Source of the DNA: Phoronis ovalis
Taxonomy: Eukaryota > Phoronida > Phoronidae
DNA: 23,197 nucleotides
Reading direction: 5' to 3'
Assembly: GCA_028565635.1 (NCBI GenBank)
Contig: JAOXYB010079831.1
Location: forward strand, 1-23,197
Below, one piece after another: positions 20,983-23,197 of this stretch. The notes under the pieces were generated by a model. That model was not told the DNA's origin. It saw only the letters and a list, made by a program, of their open reading frames with translations, and ran no database searches. How positions within the stretch are numbered: the stretch's first letter is position 1; each line of letters opens with the position of its first letter. Made by a program: the position numbers and the translations under genes.

Positions 20983-21028
20983 CACTTCTTCTATTATCTA
21001 AAACAGTGTTTAGATAATAGGAGAAGTG
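20983..21028. repeat. 20-bp inverted repeat forming a tight hairpin
   Basis: Left arm CACTTCTTCTATTATCTAAA (20983-21002) pairs with right arm TTTAGATAATAGGAGAAGTG (21009-21028) around a six-base loop ACAGTG. Nineteen of twenty positions are Watson-Crick; the other is T opposite G, which would be a G-U pair in plus-strand RNA. Beyond the arms the flanks show only partial complementarity (CTATAACTG against GGTGCTATAACTG). The short loop and stem do not match a usual microRNA precursor. Confidence 0.85.
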
Positions 21029-21605
21029 GGTGCTATAACTGACATACATTTATACTTTTAATTAATTGCTCCTGTTTTCGTAATTTTGCATAGAAATGTA
21101 TTCCTGACATATGGCGGTAAAAGAAGGAATGTACAGAAACTATACGTTTGGGGAATTTTATAAACTATCTGCAATTAACCTAAAGTTACAAAACCTTTTT
21201 GAAACATTAAAATATTTCCCAGTATTAAGTTTTTCCGCGCAGTATATTTATTAATTATGTATGGGGGACGATCAAGATCAAAACAGAAACCATATAGTAA
21301 AAACTCTTTGCGTATAACGTACACGCATAAGGTTTCAAATAATTTTCTCCTGTACAATAATTTAATTACGGAAGTGTGTAATGTTCGACTGCTTACAGAC
21401 TTTATATATATATATACCTATTAAACGTGGCATGTAAATTTTCTAGAAGCTTCACAATTTACCTCCGAATTCCTTTGAAATTTTGCTTATACTAAAAATA
21501 GTTTGTTTTTTCAGATGTGACAGAAATGAACTAAAAAGGTGGTACAATTTCTATATGTTGTACACATCTTAAATATTGGAATGATGTTTAAACGCTGTTT
21601 TATAA
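21029..21605. other. Intergenic, no gene recognised
   Basis: AT-rich, with a small TA run at 21403-21416. A minus-strand open frame at 21175-21357 has no recognisable features. Confidence 0.45.
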
Positions 21606-21616
21606 CCGTGGCCAAC

Positions 21617-21624
21617 TATATATA
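21617..21624 (+). promoter_or_regulatory. TATA box of candidate small peptide gene
   Basis: CTATATATAGGG is a strong TATA element 75 bases upstream of the ATG at 21692. A start site 25-35 bases downstream would leave a 5' leader of about 40 bases. In an AT-rich genome this motif can arise by chance; its spacing to the ORF is what makes it notable. Confidence 0.4.
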
Positions 21625-21691
21625 GGGATTCGAAATCAGCGTCCATTAAGACCTGAAAAGATTTGCAAGTGCACTTTTATCAAACTGACAC

Positions 21692-21895
21692 ATGGTCATC
21701 CACCCTCTCAACCATTACAAGTTATTTTGTTGCATACTTGCTATCGCCTTGATAACGAGAACATGCGCTATTGCACTACCTTATCCAACAAATCAAAAAC
21801 ACGAAGCTATTGATCTAAGGAAATGTTTTGTTTCCATCAAAAAGTATTACCTAACGACTTTTACAGTCAAGTCGACAAATCGCCGTTTTCATTAG
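21692..21895 (+). CDS. Candidate small secreted peptide (67 aa), unknown family
   Basis: I do not recognise this protein. The N-terminus looks like a signal peptide: K10, a hydrophobic core LFCCILAIALI (residues 11-21), and an AIA|L signal peptidase site after residue 28. The mature part would be 39 residues, with one Cys (C45) and three paired-basic sites (R43-K44, K50-K51, R64-R65), which in neuropeptide and hormone precursors are cleavage points. A TATA box lies 75 bases upstream and AATAAA lies at 21951-21956, 56 bases after the stop, so promoter, ORF and poly(A) signal form one unit of about 330 bases. Alternatively this is the first exon of a longer precursor, with a weak donor AAAAA|GTATTA near 21844, or a chance ORF. 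No homologous second copy is present in the window. Confidence 0.4.
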   Translation: MVIHPLNHYKLFCCILAIALITRTCAIALPYPTNQKHEAIDLRKCFVSIKKYYLTTFTVKSTNRRFH

Positions 21896-21950
21896 GATAG
21901 CGAGTTATCGACTTGTAACTAATATAAAATGGTACATTCTGTGTTTTCGC

Positions 21951-21956
21951 AATAAA
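21951..21956 (+). terminator. Poly(A) signal of candidate peptide gene
   Basis: A canonical AATAAA 56 bases past the stop of the 67-residue ORF. The motif is common by chance in AT-rich DNA. Confidence 0.35.
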
Positions 21957-22860
21957 TAGATTGCTAAAAAAAGGTTACAACTCTTGTATCGTAATTAGAT
22001 GCATCTTAGTACGAGAGTGTTGCAGATCTTGTGTAGCTATTATGCCTCGTAAAACAGTGGTATTCACTGACGCTAAAAACATTTTAAATCTTGTTATAAT
22101 TACACGAAAAGGAAAAAAATGCAAGGAAAGCTAAGTACAGTAAAAACAACCTCTCACCAAGAGCAGGAATATATTTTAAAATTAACATCACGCATAATAA
22201 CATGCTGCTTTCTACTAAATAACATACGTACTACTAAACGCAGAACAATCCTGCATATATTTTGTAAATGGTCCCTTTCACACTGAGCTGGGAACAGCGA
22301 CATCTGGCGAACACTGTTTTTCTATAATGCTAAAATGCCGGCCAGTAGTTTTTTTAACAATATTTTTTGTGAGAAATTGTATATCGCGAAATTCAGAATG
22401 TGCTATTTCGTATTCTGTCTGTATCCCGTTTTCAACTTACTGTGTTTTTAATAAATATTTAGTTTTTCTTTTAAATTCCAGGAAAATTCGCTTATAAATT
22501 AACCATTTTGAAACGAAAAGATTGCTAGACGATACATTCACTGCTGATTTCAATAGTAATATATGCTGTATTATAAATCTTTAGATTGAAACTTCGGCAA
22601 AAACCCGTCACAATAAGGTTTTGTACCAACAGCACATTTTTCATGCAAACATGATCACTATATTTTGTTGCTCTTGCTGACTAGAGACCACCTGGTGGAA
22701 GTCATAAAATTCATAATCATTGCTTCCCTCACCTTACCTCACGAAATTTCCATATGAATGGTATTCAAAATTATGTTTTCTTGTGACAAAGCAACAACTT
22801 TCACATAATAATCATCCTGATCCGTAAAGAAAAGAGGTAAACTTTATGAAATGTATTATA
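21957..22860. other. Intergenic, no gene recognised
   Basis: AT-rich. The only item noted is a palindromic CCACCTGGTGG at 22688-22698. Confidence 0.5.
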
Positions 22861-23079
22861 GACCGGTGTAGCAGTTTTCTGAGACCCCATGTTGTAGCGA
22901 CTCCCCGGTCACTGAAATTTGGTCATTCAGGTCCTGGATTTCCAAAACCCTCCCTGGAAATAAGCAACACCCTTGGAGTCGCTTGTTGCCAGCAATAAGT
23001 GACTTCCAGGGGTCTTTTTACTGCTGGCAGTAAATGACTCCCAGGAGTCATTCATTGCTGGCAGAAAATGACTCCTGGG

Positions 23080-23081
<2 letters not shown>
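22861..23081. repeat. Degenerate tandem repeat of about 34 bp
   Basis: Three units can be aligned: TTGCCAGCAATAAGTGACTT (from about 22984), CTGCTGGCAGTAAATGACTC (from 23021) and TTGCTGGCAGAAAATGACTC (from about 23054), each followed by CCAGG or CTGGG and a GTC or GTA tail. Earlier sequence from about 22861 (GACTCCCCGGTCACTG, CCTCCCTGGAAATAAGCAAC) looks like decayed related units. Within it, TGACTCCCAGGAGTCA (23035-23050) is a near-perfect inverted repeat. Confidence 0.7.

Positions 23082-23122
<41 letters not shown>
23082..23122. repeat. (TA)n microsatellite
   Basis: About 41 bases of uninterrupted TA immediately after the tandem units. Probably length-variable. Confidence 0.95.
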
Positions 23123-23124
<2 letters not shown>

Positions 23125-23197
23125 TTAAAATGCAAAAAGCAAAAGGTATGCAGTTTCACACACCAAAAACCTAAAATGCAAAGGTCATGAAATAAAT

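Noticed and set aside
1-23197. CRISPR array, operons, rRNA or tRNA genes
   Set aside because: The window is animal nuclear DNA. The tandem repeats have no spacer structure of the CRISPR type, and I could not make out a tRNA or rRNA by eye.

Overview
This is a eukaryotic window from an invertebrate animal. It is AT-rich, coding sequence is broken into short exons by GT-AG introns, TA microsatellites are present, and the recognisable proteins are animal-specific. The protein style and the dispersed-repeat load fit a lophotrochozoan, perhaps a mollusc, but the sequence alone does not prove that.

Left part (1-13.5 kb). Two genes stand head to head. On the minus strand, 1298 to 527 is the first coding exon of a SAPCD2-like gene (suppressor APC domain protein, a spindle-orientation and cell-cycle factor); its later exons lie beyond the left edge. 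About 330 to 360 bp away, a CIZ1-like gene (Cip1-interacting zinc finger protein, a nuclear-matrix DNA replication factor) begins on the plus strand. I traced 17 coding exons of it from 2188 to 12816. Every intron is GT-AG and every phase fits, giving a predicted protein of 912 residues, ending near overlapping poly(A) signals at about 13.43 kb. The two genes probably share a divergent promoter.

Middle (13.5-17.4 kb). No gene is recognised. About 14.75-16.16 kb holds a GC-richer dispersed repeat with internal short-period repeats; a related copy sits at the left edge (1-310).

Right part (17.4-23.2 kb). An intronless minus-strand gene (18985 to 17372) encodes a complete 537-residue class A receptor of the amine type, closest by motif to histamine H3 and muscarinic receptors. 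Further right are a possible degenerate dispersed element (19.74-20.17 kb), a striking 20-bp hairpin (20983-21028), a compact candidate gene for a small secreted peptide (TATA at 21617, ORF 21692-21895, poly(A) signal 21951), and a short tandem-repeat cluster ending in a TA microsatellite (22.86-23.12 kb).

SAPCD2 and CIZ1 plausibly work in the same proliferating cells. The receptor and the candidate peptide are separate units with no visible link to them.
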